Assembly: GCA_947441615.1 (NCBI GenBank)
Contig: CANEUH010000020.1
Span: 1-64,000, forward strand
Source of the DNA: Bacteriovoracaceae bacterium
GTDB taxonomy: Bacteria > Bdellovibrionota > Bacteriovoracia > Bacteriovoracales > Bacteriovoracaceae
Length of the DNA: 64,000 nt
Direction: 5' to 3'
Within the stretch, counting starts at the first letter, position 1, and every line of letters begins with the position of its first letter. This document shows, piece after piece, positions 34,651-43,532 of this stretch. Under the pieces are notes generated by a model that saw only the letters and a list, made by a program, of their open reading frames with translations, was not told the DNA's origin and ran no database searches. The translations under genes were made by a program, and so were the position numbers.

Positions 34651-35624
34651 TCGAAAGTAATAACTTACATTTTCAATTTGATAAGCGTGGCATCGCTGGA
34701 CTTCATGGGGTCACATTATCTATTGATGAAGGGGAAATTTTTGGAGTTATGGGTCCCAACGGAAGTGGAAAAACCACACTTCTAAAACTGTTATCCGGAG
34801 GACTTCTTCCCCAAGCTGGCACGAGCCGAGTTTCTGGTGAAGTTGCTCTTTTTCCATCCACAGAAACACTGGTGACTAGTAACGTCCAAAAATATTTAAT
34901 AAGCTCAATTACTCTCGACATTGATGAAGAGAAAAAAATTCAACTCGCAAGAGATCTCGCTGACACATTTGAATTCACTTTCCAGTTAAGACAAAATTTA
35001 AATGAACTCTCATCGGGTCAAAAACAAAAAGTTCTATTATCAAAAGAACTTATTAATAAACCTTCAATTTTATTTTTAGATGAACCATTTACTCACCTAG
35101 ACCCTTTTACCAGAAAAGATATTCTCTCATCGCTTTTTGAGTATATTAAGCATCAAAATATAACTGTCATCTGGATAACTCATGATCTTTCTGAGGCTTT
35201 TAAGTTTTCTGATCGTATTGGTGTTTTAAATTTTGGAAAGTTTGAACAAGTCGCTAGTCCAATCGAATTAGTTAAATCTCCAAAAAATCTTTTCGTTGCT
35301 CAGTTTGTGGGATACAGAAACTTTTTTCCGGTCAAGAGATCGAACAACTCCTGGATATCTCCTTGGGGAGAAGTGCCAATGGAATTTGAGGCTAAAGAAG
35401 ATGCCCTATTGATCGTTCCAGACAATGCTTGGAGTTTTTCACAGGACGGAGTCGAGATGAAAATCAATAAAATCTCAGCTGAGAAACAAAAAATGGAATA
35501 TCAATTGCTCTTTAATGATCAAAAAGTTTTCCTCACCCTGGGACCTAAGCCGCAACTTCTCAAGGTGGGAGAATCCATAAAGCTTTCTCCGAACCTATCC
35601 GAGTGTTTTGTTATTTCTCTTTAG
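34647..35624 (+). CDS. ABC-transporter ATPase with C-terminal TOBE-like domain, no permease nearby
   Basis: The 325-residue ATPase has Walker A G-P-N-G-S-G-K-T-T near residues 37-45, signature L-S-S-G-Q-K-Q-K, Walker B I-L-F-L-D-E-P-F-T-H-L-D-P and the H-loop in W-I-T-H-D. Residues about 225-325 resemble the TOBE beta-barrel of CysA/PotA/UgpC-type importers. No membrane subunit or binding protein is adjacent; the coupled upstream gene is a DMT permease, which is an unusual pairing. It may serve permeases encoded elsewhere. Substrate unknown. Confidence 0.8.
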   Translation: MIESNNLHFQFDKRGIAGLHGVTLSIDEGEIFGVMGPNGSGKTTLLKLLSGGLLPQAGTSRVSGEVALFPSTETLVTSNVQKYLISSITLDIDEEKKIQLARDLADTFEFTFQLRQNLNELSSGQKQKVLLSKELINKPSILFLDEPFTHLDPFTRKDILSSLFEYIKHQNITVIWITHDLSEAFKFSDRIGVLNFGKFEQVASPIELVKSPKNLFVAQFVGYRNFFPVKRSNNSWISPWGEVPMEFEAKEDALLIVPDNAWSFSQDGVEMKINKISAEKQKMEYQLLFNDQKVFLTLGPKPQLLKVGESIKLSPNLSECFVISL

Positions 35625-35721
35625 ACAGGACTAAATAACAAAGTAATTTTGAATACTTACCTCGTCCCAAAAATGACTCTCCCCCTAGTCTAAAGGACCC
35701 CCCTATGATAGAAGTCATTTT

Positions 35722-36621
35722 ATGGCCGTAACATATTTTGATAAAGACAAATACCAAAGAAAACCTGAATGGTTAAAAGTAAAGCTTCCTCAAGGGGAAG
35801 ACTTCAAAGAGATTAGAGATAATCTGCGCGAAAAAGGTCTTGCAACAGTTTGTGAAGAAGCGAAATGTCCAAACATCTCTGAATGTTGGAGTGCTCGTAC
35901 TGCGACGGTGATGATCCTTGGTGACACTTGCACCAGGGCCTGTAAATTTTGTCATGTAAAAACTGGAAATCCTAAGGGCTTTATTAATCACGAGGAAATT
36001 GAAAATACCTCTAAGATGGTGGGCCTCATGTCTCTTCGTTATATTGTTATCACTAGTGTTGATCGAGATGATGTTCCCGATCATGGTGCTGGTCACTTTG
36101 CTGCAGTCGTTAAAAGAGTCCATCAAGATCATCCAGAAACGAAGGTCGAAGTTCTTATTCCTGATTTCGGTGTAGAAGAAGAAAGAATGCATGTTCTTGC
36201 TCAATCTAATCCTTTCGTGATTGCTCAAAATATCGAAACGGTAAAGCGCCTCACGCATCCAGTACGCGATCCTCGAGCTGGCTATGATAAGACTCTTTCT
36301 TGTTTAAATTTTTACAAAAAGAATTATCCTCATATCCAAACCAAAACTTCGCTCATGGTAGGCTTGGGGGAAACCTGGAAAGAAATCCAAGAGACCCTAG
36401 AAGATCTTCGTGCTATTGACGTCGATATCGTCACATTTGGACAATACCTTCAACCAAGTAAAAGACATCTAAATGTAGAAAAGTTCTACACACCAGAGGA
36501 ATTCGAGGAATTAAAGAGAATGTCTCTCAAGATGGGGTTTAAGTTTGTTGCAAGTGGACCTCTTGTCAGAAGCTCCTATAAAGCAGGGGACTTTTTGGAC
36601 TACGTAGAAAACAAAGAATAA
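35722..36621 (+). CDS. lipA: Lipoyl synthase
   Basis: The 299-residue radical SAM enzyme inserts two sulfurs into octanoyl-protein. Both iron-sulfur sites are visible: the auxiliary cluster C-E-E-A-K-C-P-N-I-S-E-C near residues 44-55 and the radical SAM C-T-R-A-C-K-F-C near 70-77. The C-terminal R-S-S-Y serine ligand is present near 290. It overlaps lipB at TAATG. There is no strong ribosome binding site before its ATG. The lipoyl groups would serve dehydrogenases such as the one near 23 kb. Confidence 0.96.
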   Translation: MAVTYFDKDKYQRKPEWLKVKLPQGEDFKEIRDNLREKGLATVCEEAKCPNISECWSARTATVMILGDTCTRACKFCHVKTGNPKGFINHEEIENTSKMVGLMSLRYIVITSVDRDDVPDHGAGHFAAVVKRVHQDHPETKVEVLIPDFGVEEERMHVLAQSNPFVIAQNIETVKRLTHPVRDPRAGYDKTLSCLNFYKKNYPHIQTKTSLMVGLGETWKEIQETLEDLRAIDVDIVTFGQYLQPSKRHLNVEKFYTPEEFEELKRMSLKMGFKFVASGPLVRSSYKAGDFLDYVENKE

Positions 36622-37364
36622 TGATGAAGGCACTCATAAGTCAGGCCATCAAACTTAATGATTATTCTCTTCACGAATCAGATTTAATAAATCTAAACGA
36701 GAGAACGGTTGTCGTTAAAAAATGGAACTGGGATTATGATCTTTCACATAAATTTCAAAGAGAAGCTCTCAAATTAGTCCAAGAAAGTAGCAAGTTAAGA
36801 ATTCTCATATGCTGTAGCCATCCAGAAACACTCACTAACGGCAGAGGGCTCCAAAAACCAAGAAAGGGTGAAACATTAAACTTGGTTGAATTTAAGGCAC
36901 AAGATCATAAGTCCCTACCCTACCCACTCTTTCAAATTGAAAGAGGTGGAGGGCTGACGTTTCATCATCCAGGACAGTTTATATTTTATCCAATTGTGAA
37001 GTTAAATCCTTCCACCCTGTCCTTGTCAAAAATGATTGATGAAATTTTTGATTTCACTATTGCTGTTCTTAACTCATGGGGAATAGAAAACTTAAGTCAC
37101 GAAAATAAACTCTTGGGACTTTGGCACCATCATAATAAATTGGCCTCCATGGGAATTGCTATTGAGAAATTGACGACCTTTCATGGTATGGCGTTAAATA
37201 TTATAGGAAATAAAGAGATGGTAAAAACCCTCTCGGGCCTTAATCCCTGTGGTCTAACAGCTGAAACTTATACTTCAGTTGATGCCCTGACCATCCTTCC
37301 AAATTTACCATTAGAAACGTTCTGTGATGATTTTTTAAATAGGATTCAATATGAGTGGAAATAG
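36621..37364 (+). CDS. lipB: Octanoyl-ACP:protein octanoyltransferase (LipB)
   Basis: The 247-residue transferase moves octanoate from ACP to lipoyl domains. The motifs are clear: E-R-G-G-G-L-T-F-H-H-P-G-Q near residues 109-121, the catalytic lysine region K-L-A-S-M-G-I-A and the nucleophile in N-P-C-G-L near residue 211. It starts in the lipA stop codon and its last 14 bp overlap aroC, so lipA-lipB-aroC are translated as one unit. Confidence 0.95.
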   Translation: MMKALISQAIKLNDYSLHESDLINLNERTVVVKKWNWDYDLSHKFQREALKLVQESSKLRILICCSHPETLTNGRGLQKPRKGETLNLVEFKAQDHKSLPYPLFQIERGGGLTFHHPGQFIFYPIVKLNPSTLSLSKMIDEIFDFTIAVLNSWGIENLSHENKLLGLWHHHNKLASMGIAIEKLTTFHGMALNIIGNKEMVKTLSGLNPCGLTAETYTSVDALTILPNLPLETFCDDFLNRIQYEWK

Positions 37365-38352
37365 CTTTGGACAACTTTTTAAAATAACCACATTTGGTGA
37401 ATCTCACGGAGAAGCTCTTGGAGTGGTGATTGATGGTATGCCTGCAGGAATTCAAATTAATCTGGACGAATTAAAAAAAGAACTTAAAAGAAGGGCCCCT
37501 GGACAGCATGCTGTTCATACATCACGGAAGGAAGAAGATCTTCCAGAGATTCTTTCGGGGATATTTGAAAATAAAACCCTTGGAACTCCCATAACGGTTA
37601 TCGTTAAAAATACGAATCAAAGAAGCCAGGACTATGCTGCACTCAAGGAAGAATACCGACCAGGGCATGCAGATAAAACAACCATACTAAAATATGGTTT
37701 CAGGGATCATCGCGGCGGTGGAAGGGCCTCAGGTCGAGAAACTCTCGCTCGAGTCATTGGGGGATATTTTGCAGGACTTATTATTCCGAAAGTTTCCTTT
37801 TATGCCTACATTGAGGAAGTGGCCCATTTTAAAATGAAAGAGAAGCCGAAAGATCACTCCGTTGATCGAGGTGAGATAAATATTCCTGATAAAGATCTTT
37901 CAGATGAAGTGATTAACTTCCTTAAAGTTTGTAAACAAAATGGTGAGTCAGCAGGTGGCATCGTCACCTTATCTATACTTCACTCACCAACAGGTCTAGG
38001 TGAACCCGTTTTTGATAAATTAAAAGCAGACTTTGCAAAAGCGATGCTCTCTTTACCTGCCTGTATTGGAATGAGTGTCGCCTCAGGGTTTGAACTCACA
38101 AAACTTCCTGGCTCACAGATGTCGTCGGATTCAAAAAATTTTGGAGGCATGGAGGGCGGAATTTCTAACGGAGAGGAAATAGTTCTTAAGATGGCTTTTA
38201 AAGCTCCCTCCACAATAGGTGAAAAAGCAAAGCAAGGAAGACATGATCCATGTATACTTCCAAGAGTCATCCCAGTTGTTGAATCAATGGCAAAAATTGT
38301 TATGGCCGATCATTTTTTGAGGCAGTCTGCTTATGAGATTTTTCACTCTTAA
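37351..38352 (+). CDS. aroC: Chorismate synthase
   Basis: The 333-residue enzyme converts EPSP to chorismate with reduced FMN. N-terminal G-E-S-H-G-E-A-L-G, R-P-G-H-A-D-K-T and G-F-R-D-H-R-G-G-G-R-A-S-G-R-E-T are present, as is the C-terminal G-R-H-D-P-C-I-L-P-R-V-I-P. It overlaps lipB by 14 bp. Its last 53 bp overlap, in antisense, the end of the LTA-synthase-like gene, the largest such overlap in this window. Confidence 0.96.
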   Translation: MSGNSFGQLFKITTFGESHGEALGVVIDGMPAGIQINLDELKKELKRRAPGQHAVHTSRKEEDLPEILSGIFENKTLGTPITVIVKNTNQRSQDYAALKEEYRPGHADKTTILKYGFRDHRGGGRASGRETLARVIGGYFAGLIIPKVSFYAYIEEVAHFKMKEKPKDHSVDRGEINIPDKDLSDEVINFLKVCKQNGESAGGIVTLSILHSPTGLGEPVFDKLKADFAKAMLSLPACIGMSVASGFELTKLPGSQMSSDSKNFGGMEGGISNGEEIVLKMAFKAPSTIGEKAKQGRHDPCILPRVIPVVESMAKIVMADHFLRQSAYEIFHS

Positions 38353-40366
38353 GATAAGCATCCGTTAGAGCAATAAGCCCCTCTGCTTTTTTTCTAAGAA
38401 CCTCAAGACCAGAGGTTTTCTCCGTGGGTGATAAAGTTTGCTTTTCACGATCGAGCCATCGCCAAAATTTATTATTATGATAAGCGCCTTCTTCGTTTGC
38501 AATAATCCCAGAGCTATTCAAAGAAAAAGAAGGTTCAGAAAAAAGATCTTCCCCTAGTTTTATGTAGGACTGATTGGACAAAGCTAAATTAAACAGCGTT
38601 GGAAAGATATCCTCATGAGAGCCAAATTTACTTGGATCATGATCTTTAGGTCGATAATCTTTAGGGATAGAAAGGAAAAAAGGTACTGCGTATCTTTTAA
38701 ATTCCTGATCCTGGTCAACACCTTTAGTGATCCAATAACTATGGTCTCCAGTAAGGGCCACAATCGTATTTTCATTCAAAGATGAAGAGTTAATTCGTCC
38801 AAGAAATTCTGCCATCTTTTGATTTCCATACTGAAGTCCAGTAAATCTCATCCTCGCAAGATTTTCATCAACTGTCAGACCCGAAAGTAAATCTGCGCCC
38901 AATTCAATTGGGCGGGGCTGATAAGACGAGGGGTATTCAAAAGGTGGGTGGTTTGACGTGGTCAAAACAAAAAAGAACTGAGGCTTTACTGCTGTCCTTA
39001 GTTGCTCTTCTATAAATGAATATAGGTATTCGTCGAAGATCCCCCACTCATTACCTAAATCTTTCTCTGAGAGATGATTTAATTCAGGCATGGACTCTTT
39101 AATCTCATCAGCTCCCCAAAGTTTCTGGTAGCCCTGCTGTTTTAGAAATTTCCCTAAATTTCTCCACCCAAGTTTTCCCCCATAAACGAAGTGAGTATCA
39201 TAACCACTTTCGTGAAAGGGCCTCTGGCCTGAAGAACCAAGTGAGGTTTTCATAAACTGAGACTCTGATAGAAATCGTGCTCCAGGCCTTATGACTTGCG
39301 AAGTCGCAACAGAGACAATACTACCGATCGTTCCATTTTCAGCTGGTAAAAAGTTTTTGAATAATATTCCACGATTAAAATGCTCTTTTAACTCACCTAA
39401 GATTTGAAACTTTTCTGAGTCAGAATCATTCCAATATGTACCAAAACTCTCCATCACAACTAAGACGACATGAGGTGGCCTAGTTTTTAGAAAAGAATTT
39501 TCTTTTGTTCTTGCCGTCAAAGAAAGTCGAATATCATCATGAAGTGGTAAGCTCCCTCTCACGCTTTTATATGCGTCTTTCCAGTCTTTAAAGCCATACT
39601 TTTCGAGGTAATCAAAGTTATCTTTACCGAATGTTTTTCTGATTTTTAAAGCTCGGTTTAAGGTCAAAGCGCCGTTGAGTGATATCTCATTAATAAATTC
39701 ATTTCGACTTAGATGGGCATCTTCAATAGACAAAGGAAGTCGAGAAAAATTCCCCCGCCCAAAGAATGCAAGGGAAATGAGACCTAATATAAAAGTTAAG
39801 GGCATCTTTAGAGAAAAAGACTTCGCCTTTAGATCAAAATCGAATGGAGAGAATAAAAACTTAATAAAGCGATAGACTACAAAATGAATCACCCCTAGTA
39901 AGGCAATCCATAATATGAGGTTGTAATTCTTATAAATGCTGATTAAAAGTGCTGTTGTGTCGTCCTCAAAAAAACCAAAGAAGAGAACATTTAAATGATC
40001 TTGAAAATAGGAATAAAACCCATAGTCAAATATCACAAGCCAAATCAATAAGTAATTTCCAAAGACAAGGGACGACAGGGTCATAAAACGGATAATTTTT
40101 ATTGGTAATTTTCCAGGTAAAAAGTATCCAATATTTAATAAAAGAAAAGGGATTATTGTTATATACGAAACAGGCATTAAATCAAAACGTAGTCCTAAGA
40201 ACATCGCCTTTTTTAAATCTGCCGAATGAGAAAGTAGTGTTGAAATTTCTCCAAAATTTAAAGCAAAAAAAACACGAGCAAGACTCATTAGAGAAAGTGA
40301 AAGACAAAACAAGAAAGTAAGATTTTTTAACCAGCGCCAGTAATATTGTCGAAATGATAAATTCAT
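38300..40366 (-). CDS. LTA-synthase/sulfatase-family membrane phosphotransferase
   Basis: The 688-residue protein has about five N-terminal membrane spans (within residues 10-200) and a large extracytoplasmic sulfatase-type domain. In that domain V-V-L-V-V-M-E-S-F-G binds metal, the threonine in E-N-G-T-I-G-S (around residue 340) is the likely nucleophile, and T-G-D-H-S-Y-W is the late metal motif. The fold is that of LtaS, OpgB and related phosphoglycerol or phosphoethanolamine transferases, so it probably decorates periplasmic glycans or envelope polymers. ATG 40366 is preferred because GAGG precedes it. A promoter with an internal palindrome lies at 40388-40417. Confidence 0.8.
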   Translation of the reverse strand: MNLSFRQYYWRWLKNLTFLFCLSLSLMSLARVFFALNFGEISTLLSHSADLKKAMFLGLRFDLMPVSYITIIPFLLLNIGYFLPGKLPIKIIRFMTLSSLVFGNYLLIWLVIFDYGFYSYFQDHLNVLFFGFFEDDTTALLISIYKNYNLILWIALLGVIHFVVYRFIKFLFSPFDFDLKAKSFSLKMPLTFILGLISLAFFGRGNFSRLPLSIEDAHLSRNEFINEISLNGALTLNRALKIRKTFGKDNFDYLEKYGFKDWKDAYKSVRGSLPLHDDIRLSLTARTKENSFLKTRPPHVVLVVMESFGTYWNDSDSEKFQILGELKEHFNRGILFKNFLPAENGTIGSIVSVATSQVIRPGARFLSESQFMKTSLGSSGQRPFHESGYDTHFVYGGKLGWRNLGKFLKQQGYQKLWGADEIKESMPELNHLSEKDLGNEWGIFDEYLYSFIEEQLRTAVKPQFFFVLTTSNHPPFEYPSSYQPRPIELGADLLSGLTVDENLARMRFTGLQYGNQKMAEFLGRINSSSLNENTIVALTGDHSYWITKGVDQDQEFKRYAVPFFLSIPKDYRPKDHDPSKFGSHEDIFPTLFNLALSNQSYIKLGEDLFSEPSFSLNSSGIIANEEGAYHNNKFWRWLDREKQTLSPTEKTSGLEVLRKKAEGLIALTDAYLKSEKSHKQTASKNDRP

Positions 40367-40387
40367 ATGGATGCCTCTAGAAGATCT

Positions 40388-40417
40388 ATCATAACAATCA
40401 ATCGTATTGATTGACAA
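40388..40417 (-). promoter_or_regulatory. Promoter of the LTA-synthase-like gene with palindrome between -35 and -10
   Basis: On the minus strand, TTGTCA (40412-40417) and TATGAT (40388-40393) are separated by 18 bp, each a 5-of-6 match. The spacer holds the inverted repeat CAATCAAT-ACG-ATTGATTG (40395-40413), placed so that a bound repressor would block RNA polymerase. The predicted start leaves a leader of about 15 nt before ATG 40366. Confidence 0.55.
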
Positions 40418-41524
40418 TTATTCCTCTTCGGTATCCTCACCAAACATAAGATTTCGTTCAAAGTCCTCTGGTTTAGTGGCATTACTTCTTGCCTCTTCCA
40501 TTGTGATAAGACCTTGCTTGTAGATTTTAGTAATATGTTGATCAAAACTCTGAGCACCCGAACCAGACTTTCCGCTACCTTTTTCAATATAAGTATATAT
40601 TTCTTTTGTTCTTAAAGGATCCATAATTGACTCTCGAATACCTGGATTATTTATCATGATTTCCTGAGCAGCAACTCTTCCCTTTCCATCAGTGGTTTTT
40701 AAAAGTCTTTGTGAAATTGTTGCGTGAAGATTATCAGCAAGTCGAGTGCGGACAACATTTTGCTCTTCTGGAGGAAACATCGAAATTAATCTTCCGATTG
40801 TACTTAAAGCATCAGTTGTATGGACAGTACCAAACACTAAATGTCCAGTTTCTGCCGCCTTAATTGCAATTGAAATCGTTTCAGCGTCTCGCATTTCTCC
40901 AATCAGAATAATGTCAGGATCCTGCCTTAAAGCTGATCTCAGTGCAGAGTTAAAGTCACTCGTGTCCTGGCCAATTTCTCTTTGAGTGATTCTTGCCTTA
41001 ATTGGTGTATGAACATATTCAACGGGATCTTCAAGCGTCAGTACGTGAACAGCAGATGTTTTATTTATATAATTAATCATCGCTGCAAGGGTTGAAGATT
41101 TACCAGATCCGGTGGCCCCAGTGACAAGAACAAGACCAGCATTAGCAGCCGCAATTTTGTTAATGACAGCTGGGAGTTTTAGCTCTTCAGTTGTCGGCAC
41201 TTTATCACTAATAATTCGGAGAATAATTCCTAACTTGCCCTGGTACCTCATAATGTTAAACCGAACCCGGCAGACATTTGGAACAGAGAATGAGCCATCA
41301 TGCTCTTTAAGAACATCTATCTTTTTTAAAACATCAGCATCTTTAATCATTAAAGAACACATTAACTTCATGTCCTCTGGAGTCAGTGGATCTGACTTTA
41401 CTTGAATGAGATCACCACGCAATCTAAAGCATGGTTTTTCATCTGTTCTTAAGTGAATATCACTCGCACCTGTATTGGAGGCAGATTTGATGATGTTCAT
41501 AAAAGTTTCTTTTGTAAGCGCCAT
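40418..41524 (-). CDS. PilT/PilU-type type IV pilus retraction ATPase
   Basis: The 368-residue hexameric ATPase has Walker A G-A-T-G-S-G-K-S-S at residues 135-143, the Asp box and Walker B-associated G-E-M-R-D near 205, and the His box in G-T-V-H-T. The PilT C-terminal A-I-R-N-L-I-R-E motif is not seen; the tail reads K-P-E-D-F-E-R-N-L and then acidic residues, which is nearer to PilU. Retraction of pili is important for twitching and, in predatory relatives, for prey entry. No other pilus gene is adjacent. Confidence 0.88.
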   Translation of the reverse strand: MALTKETFMNIIKSASNTGASDIHLRTDEKPCFRLRGDLIQVKSDPLTPEDMKLMCSLMIKDADVLKKIDVLKEHDGSFSVPNVCRVRFNIMRYQGKLGIILRIISDKVPTTEELKLPAVINKIAAANAGLVLVTGATGSGKSSTLAAMINYINKTSAVHVLTLEDPVEYVHTPIKARITQREIGQDTSDFNSALRSALRQDPDIILIGEMRDAETISIAIKAAETGHLVFGTVHTTDALSTIGRLISMFPPEEQNVVRTRLADNLHATISQRLLKTTDGKGRVAAQEIMINNPGIRESIMDPLRTKEIYTYIEKGSGKSGSGAQSFDQHITKIYKQGLITMEEARSNATKPEDFERNLMFGEDTEEE

Positions 41525-41648
41525 TTTTACACTGATCTTTTTTTGGTTTTACAGCTTATCGCCATAAAGCTTGGTAATCTTAAGAACCTGATAATAACCG
41601 ACAAGAACCATTAACTTTACTAATCTTTTGAAATCCCGATAAATAAGC

Positions 41649-42791
41649 ATGTCCCAATTATGGAAAGCTGAGAAAGTATTTTTTAATGGAGATGACTACT
41701 TTGATAGTCTTTCTCAAGATATCGACCAGGCAAAGAATTTCATCTCAGTTGAGATGTATATCTTTAACGATGATGCCCTAGGAAAAAAAATTGCGACTCA
41801 TCTTATTATGGCCAAACAGCGTGGGGTGAGGATTCAAATTATCGTCGATGGAATTGGAAGTTATAGCTTTTTCAACCGACTTTATGATTTCTTTATAAAG
41901 AAAGGGATTCAAATAAAAATATTCAATCCGCTTCCTTTTTATCATCCGTATTTCGGTAAAATTACTTTTCTCAAAAAACTTTATGTTCTTGGAGCAAGAC
42001 TCTGGAGGATTAACAGGAGGAATCATCGCAAGATTGTGACAATTGACCAGCAAATCATGTACACGGGAAGTTTTAATATTACTGCAGAACACACATCCCT
42101 ACACTCTGAATCTCCTTGGCTTGACCTCGGAGTTAGGGTTGAAGGTGATCACGTCAATTTTGCTGTACTTAACTTTAAGAAAGTTTGGAAATTTAGAGAT
42201 TATTTTAAATTTAAACGCCAATATAAAAACTCAATCATGATGAATTGGCGCTTATCACCGCTGAGACTTAATCAGACAATATTCATGAAAAGATTCTTTT
42301 ACAAAAATTTTATTCAGCGTGTTCAAAAATCACAAAAAAGAATTTGGCTAATGACCCCTTACTTCATACCAAAGAGGCGCCTAATACGCGCCCTAGGAAA
42401 AGCCGCCAAGCGTGGAATCGATGTCAGAATAATTATTTCTCAAAAAACAGATGTGAAATTCTTCAAATGGCTTCAATATTTTTATTACAACTATTTATTA
42501 AAAAAAGGTGCGAAGATCTATCAATACACTGACTCTGTTCTTCATGCTAAAAATTATATCATTGATGATTTTATGACCATTGGCTCAACAAATCTGAACC
42601 ACAGGAGCTTTATTCATGATCTTGAGGTTGATTTGGCGATACAAGAGGAAACTAATAAAATACAAATAGAAGACCATTTTCAACGCTCGTCAGATACACA
42701 GAAAGAGATTACACTTGAGGGAATGAAACAAAGGCCTCTTTGGGATCGTTTTTTATCTCGAATTTTTTTTCTTATAAAATATTGGTCATAA
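41649..42791 (+). CDS. Cardiolipin synthase (phospholipase D family, ClsB-like)
   Basis: The 380-residue protein has two HKD-type sites: R-N-H-R-K-I-V-T-I-D followed by G-S-F-N near residues 118-140, and L-H-A-K-N-Y-I-I-D-D followed by G-S-T-N near 297-315. No N-terminal membrane spans are seen, so it resembles the soluble ClsB type. It would join two phosphatidylglycerols or use phosphatidylethanolamine. It is followed after 1 bp by an EEP-fold protein, the same pair as ybhO-ybhP in enterobacteria, which supports the assignment. Confidence 0.85.
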   Translation: MSQLWKAEKVFFNGDDYFDSLSQDIDQAKNFISVEMYIFNDDALGKKIATHLIMAKQRGVRIQIIVDGIGSYSFFNRLYDFFIKKGIQIKIFNPLPFYHPYFGKITFLKKLYVLGARLWRINRRNHRKIVTIDQQIMYTGSFNITAEHTSLHSESPWLDLGVRVEGDHVNFAVLNFKKVWKFRDYFKFKRQYKNSIMMNWRLSPLRLNQTIFMKRFFYKNFIQRVQKSQKRIWLMTPYFIPKRRLIRALGKAAKRGIDVRIIISQKTDVKFFKWLQYFYYNYLLKKGAKIYQYTDSVLHAKNYIIDDFMTIGSTNLNHRSFIHDLEVDLAIQEETNKIQIEDHFQRSSDTQKEITLEGMKQRPLWDRFLSRIFFLIKYWS

Positions 42792-42792
42792 A

Positions 42793-43530
42793 ATGAAACT
42801 TAAAATTCTCTCCTATAATATTCATAAGGGTTTTACGATTGGTAATCGTGATTTTATCTTAGAGCAAATCCGACTTGCCTTAAGAGAAACGAATGCTGAC
42901 ATTCTTTTTCTGCAAGAGATATTGGGTGACCACCAAGATAAGAAATGCCAAATACCAGACTGGAAAACGGCAATCCAGTTTGAGTATATTGCAGATAGCG
43001 TTTGGTCACATTTTGCATATGGAAAAAATGCTGTCTATCCGGAAGGACATCACGGGAATGCAATTCTAAGCAAATTCCCAATCGTTGAATGGCAAAATCA
43101 AACGATTTCAACCAATCGTTTTGAGCAACGGGGATTTTTAAAAACTAAGATCATGATTCCAGAACTTGAAAGAGAAATTATTCTTTGCAACACTCACCTC
43201 AACCTGACTCAAAGAGGTAGAGATCAACAAGCAGAAATGATTATTAAAAATATGGCCACTGAAAAAGATTCAGAATGGATTCTGGTTGGAGATTTTAATG
43301 ACTGGAACAAGAAACTTTCTCCAAGAATTGAAGCTGCTTTAGGCGCAAAGGAAGTCTTTAAATCACTCCATGGAAAATATCCTCCAACATTCCCCTCTTT
43401 TATGCCCATCTTATCCCTAGATCGAATCTTTGTTCACAAGTTAAATCCCGTTAAGGCAATTTGCCTGAAAGAGCCACACTGGAGAAATCTTTCAGATCAT
43501 CTTCCACTTTATGTTGAGATTGAACTCTAA
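42793..43530 (+). CDS. Endonuclease/exonuclease/phosphatase (EEP) family protein, YbhP-like
   Basis: The 245-residue protein has the family motifs L-S-Y-N-I-H-K-G at residues 5-12, F-L-Q-E-I near 39, N-T-H-L-N near 136, V-G-D-F-N-D near 162 and S-D-H-L-P near 235. These bind divalent metal for phosphoester hydrolysis on nucleic acid or lipid. Being coupled to a cardiolipin synthase, it is probably a phospholipid-related phosphatase, but this is inferred. It is convergent with the S51 peptidase, 2 bp away. Confidence 0.82.
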   Translation: MKLKILSYNIHKGFTIGNRDFILEQIRLALRETNADILFLQEILGDHQDKKCQIPDWKTAIQFEYIADSVWSHFAYGKNAVYPEGHHGNAILSKFPIVEWQNQTISTNRFEQRGFLKTKIMIPELEREIILCNTHLNLTQRGRDQQAEMIIKNMATEKDSEWILVGDFNDWNKKLSPRIEAALGAKEVFKSLHGKYPPTFPSFMPILSLDRIFVHKLNPVKAICLKEPHWRNLSDHLPLYVEIEL

Positions 43531-43532
43531 GA

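Noticed and set aside
35625-35721. Promoter of lipA from TATGAT near 35704
   Set aside because: The -10 match is good but there is no acceptable -35 at 16-18 bp.
35773-36258. 161-codon frame antisense to lipA
   Set aside because: It lies wholly inside a clear lipA, has no ribosome binding site and its product has no recognisable features; it is a shadow of lipA codon usage.
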